From Cryptomeria japonica (taxonomy: Eukaryota > Streptophyta > Pinopsida > Cupressales > Cupressaceae): a DNA stretch of 44,500 bases. Where the stretch lies: contig NC_081412.1 in NCBI RefSeq assembly GCF_030272615.1, positions 101,931,796 to 101,976,295 on the forward strand, given 5' to 3'. A model generated the notes under the pieces. The model searched no databases. It was not told where the DNA came from and saw nothing but the letters and a program-made list of their open reading frames with translations. A program made the translations under genes and the position numbers. Below are positions 42,288 through 44,500 of the stretch, piece by piece. The first letter of the stretch is position 1, and each line of letters opens with the position of its first letter.

Positions 42288-44500
42288 TGTGAGGCCCTAC
42301 CCCAACCCATCCTATCTCTTCAGTTATTTTCATTTTGGAACTATTTTGGATACTAGTTTGGACACACTATGGATATAGAACTTTTCATGATTCCGCGATT
42401 TTGGTAACATTGATATATGTGGATGCTTCATTTCTATGCCTTGTGGATTATAGAATATTATATGATTCTAGATTAGGGTAATGTTGTGATGATGCAGGTT
42501 ATTATCTGAATTTCAGGATTTGATATAATGTTTGGAAAATGTTTGCATATATTGTAGATGGATCAAATTTTGAGGATTATGAGGAAATTGCTTTGAATTG
42601 TGACAAATTATATTTCATAATGTCAAGTCTTTGTAGAATGAATGTATTGTATTCTGATTATGTGATTTTATATATTATATGAGGCTATTTGGGAAGTACT
42701 AATGTTTAAATTGAGATGTGCAGGAAAATATCCATGTGACCATGGAAATATTAGGGAGAATCAAGCCTAGGCCAATGTGCGTTAGTAAAACTAGGGGTTG
42801 TCTATTTGGAGAGACAACACCCCGTATGTACTGTATTTTATTCGTAAATGTAAAATGTTGCATGAGTGTAATTTGTATTTATTTGATTGATTAAATTGTT
42901 TAAGGGACAATTGCCATGTGGTTGTTGTGATGTGGAATTATTTTGTAGTGTCACTTGACACCTATGTAGTATGTTGTGTTGGCAATTGTCATGTCACCTT
43001 TTTGAAAGTTTTATTTTTGTTAATGGTTATATCCCCTAATTATCCTTGAAGGAACCAAGAAATCTAGGTTAGAGAGCCACAAGGAAAGTCAACTCAGAGT
43101 TGACCCGTAGGTTAACTTCAGGTGGACTTTCTGAAGGTCAAATCAACTCCTAGAGTCAATTTTAGAGCTTTTCTATTAGGCCTCATGGGGTACCTATGGG
43201 TGAAGGCCAAAATTGGCCATGTGTCTTTCCCTTAGGACTTGTTTAACCACCCAAAAAAGTGGTTTTCCCAAGATGGACGAATTCCATCTATAGGAGTGCC
43301 ATCCTTGGAAGGAGAACCTTCTTGGAGATAGTAATCCCTCTTCCCCATTCCATTTCCCTTCTCTAGGCACCTAGGTTAGGGAGTGTGTAAGACCTAGGGA
43401 AGACCAACCCAATGGGAGATCACTCACTCTATCCAAGAGGTTGGAAGGGGTGAGAGAGGCCTTCTTAGGCTAAGAATGGAAGCTTAGTGAGCTAATCACC
43501 CACTCTCCATTCTTGGAGATTTTTGGAAAAACTGGGGAAAAAAAAAAGAGGAGAAAACCAGTTTTAGGAATTAGAGGAATTTGGGGGGCCAAGGATTGCA
43601 GAAAGTTGTGTGGATTGGGCAGCTCATCTCCAACTAAGTTTAGCATACCTATTGGCAGAATAAGGTTGGTTGTTATCTCCTCTTGTTCATGTTGTTTATC
43701 TTAGTTATGTTGTTTTGTTGAAGGAAAGAAATGCTTGTAAAGAAAGTGTGTATGTATAATGTTGTTGAAGAAAATAATGTGTAGTTCTTTCCTATGTTTC
43801 TTTTTCTGTTTTGTGTTCTTGCTTTGGGAGTGTCCAAGATCTTCTACTCTTGGGAGAGTAGGATGATCTTGGGGTGGAAGAAGCATGACATCCTTGGGTG
43901 AGAGGCTCTCCTTAAGGAGAGTGATCTCAAGGGTGTCCTTTGTGACCCTTGCTGCATAGCCTTGTGTATGCATTTGGGGGTCATAAGGGGAGAGAAATGG
44001 CTTTGAGCCTTTGGGGGGCATAAGGTGTGTGAGATGAATTCTGTTGGGTATTTTGTGTTGCCATGAGGTGGCTTGTGTTATATTTTTGGCTGCAGTCTCC
44101 CCAATGGTACTTGGTCCACTTCCACCCATAGATTCATCTCCACAAATGTGGTGATAGTGTAGCTTGGGATGGGAAAGTGTATGTGTTGTGTGTTTTCCCT
44201 ATTGTTATGTTGTATTGCTTGGTTGTAACCCGTCTAGGTCTTGATTCTCCTAGCTCGGGGGTGGCTTCTAGTAAGCCTAGGCTGGGAGGTGAGCATCCCA
44301 TGGTCACAGTCCTAAAATTTACTTGCAGGTGGCTTGGGAAAAGGATTAGGAGTTGCAGATTGATGTGTTGCAGACTTCTATTCAGAATTCTTATTTTTAT
44401 TTTAATGCAGAAAAAAAAGAAAAAAGAAGAGAAAGTGCAGATGTAAATATAGGACTTAAAATGATTCTGTTTCTGTTTAAATAAATGTAATTATTATTTT
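42288..44500 (+). repeat. 3' LTR of element G3, first 2.2 kb
   Basis: Aligned with 32666-34878 at a constant offset of 9622. I count about 8 single-base differences and no indels. The window ends before the palindrome array would appear in this copy. Confidence 0.95.

Larger units (their letters stand above)
32666..44500 (+). mobile_element. Element G3: Tekay/Del-like chromovirus with very long LTRs, 3' end off window
   Basis: The LTR at 32666 recurs at 42288 with about 8 differences in the visible 2213 bases. The primer site (37349) sets the 5' LTR end at 37345, so the LTR is about 4.68 kb and the internal part only 4.94 kb. One Gag-Pol with a C-terminal chromodomain places it in the chromoviruses. 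The chromodomain and integrase tail resemble Tekay/Del. It inserted into the RT of G2. It is defective: one frame change and two stops. Its coding GC content is visibly higher than that of the other elements. Confidence 0.93.

Noticed and set aside
1-44500. Host protein-coding genes or tRNA/rRNA genes
   Set aside because: I found none. Every recognisable protein segment is a retroelement domain, and no cloverleaf or rRNA signature was noticed by eye.

Overview
The window looks like nuclear DNA of a large-genome seed plant. It holds no host gene that I can recognise, and almost every base belongs to LTR retrotransposons nested in one another. Plant origin follows from the element families: a Ty1/copia element and a chromovirus whose primer-binding sites match plant initiator-Met tRNA, and three Tat-like Ty3/gypsy copies with a second RNase H domain. 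A gymnosperm or another retrotransposon-rich plant fits, but the species cannot be told from this sequence.

Layout. (a) Element C, a Ty1/copia element, runs from before base 1 to 21199: tail of the 5' LTR at 1-247, PBS at 250, gag from 366, 3' LTR at 19849-21199. (b) Element G1, a Tat-like gypsy element at 857-16288, sits inside the copia gag. Its LTRs are 857-2351 and 14765-16288, with a 5-bp target duplication (agtag/ggtag). The copia gag resumes immediately after it. (c) 21200-23911 is a minus-strand piece of another Tat-like element (G0: RT, RNase H, second RNase H), cut on the left by element C and on the right by G2. (d) Element G2, Tat-like and plus strand, runs 23912-32665: LTR, long leader, and one gag-pol reading frame with in-frame stops. 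It is cut in the RT. (e) Element G3, a Tekay/Del-like chromovirus, starts at 32666 and runs off the window. It has an unusually long 5' LTR (about 4.68 kb, 32666-37345), a gag-pol with a C-terminal chromodomain (37512-42277) and the start of the 3' LTR (42288 onward).

History read from the sequence: G0 is the oldest layer, C and G2 inserted into it, G1 inserted into C, and G3 inserted into G2. The G1 LTRs differ by about 3% (by eye) plus indels. The visible 2.2 kb of the G3 LTR pair differs at about 8 positions, so G3 is much younger. All copies are defective: nonsense codons are everywhere, frame changes are few, and several catalytic residues are lost.

Most unusual content: a GC-rich array of seven 19-20 bp palindromes separated by 12-21 bp spacers (35840-36074). 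It lies in the G3 LTR just upstream of telo-box hairpins and a TATA box. Other items worth a look are a noncoding leader block shared by G1 and G2, a G-patch-like motif between protease and RT in both, and a bulged hairpin in a 40-bp-spaced direct repeat near the 3' end of G1.
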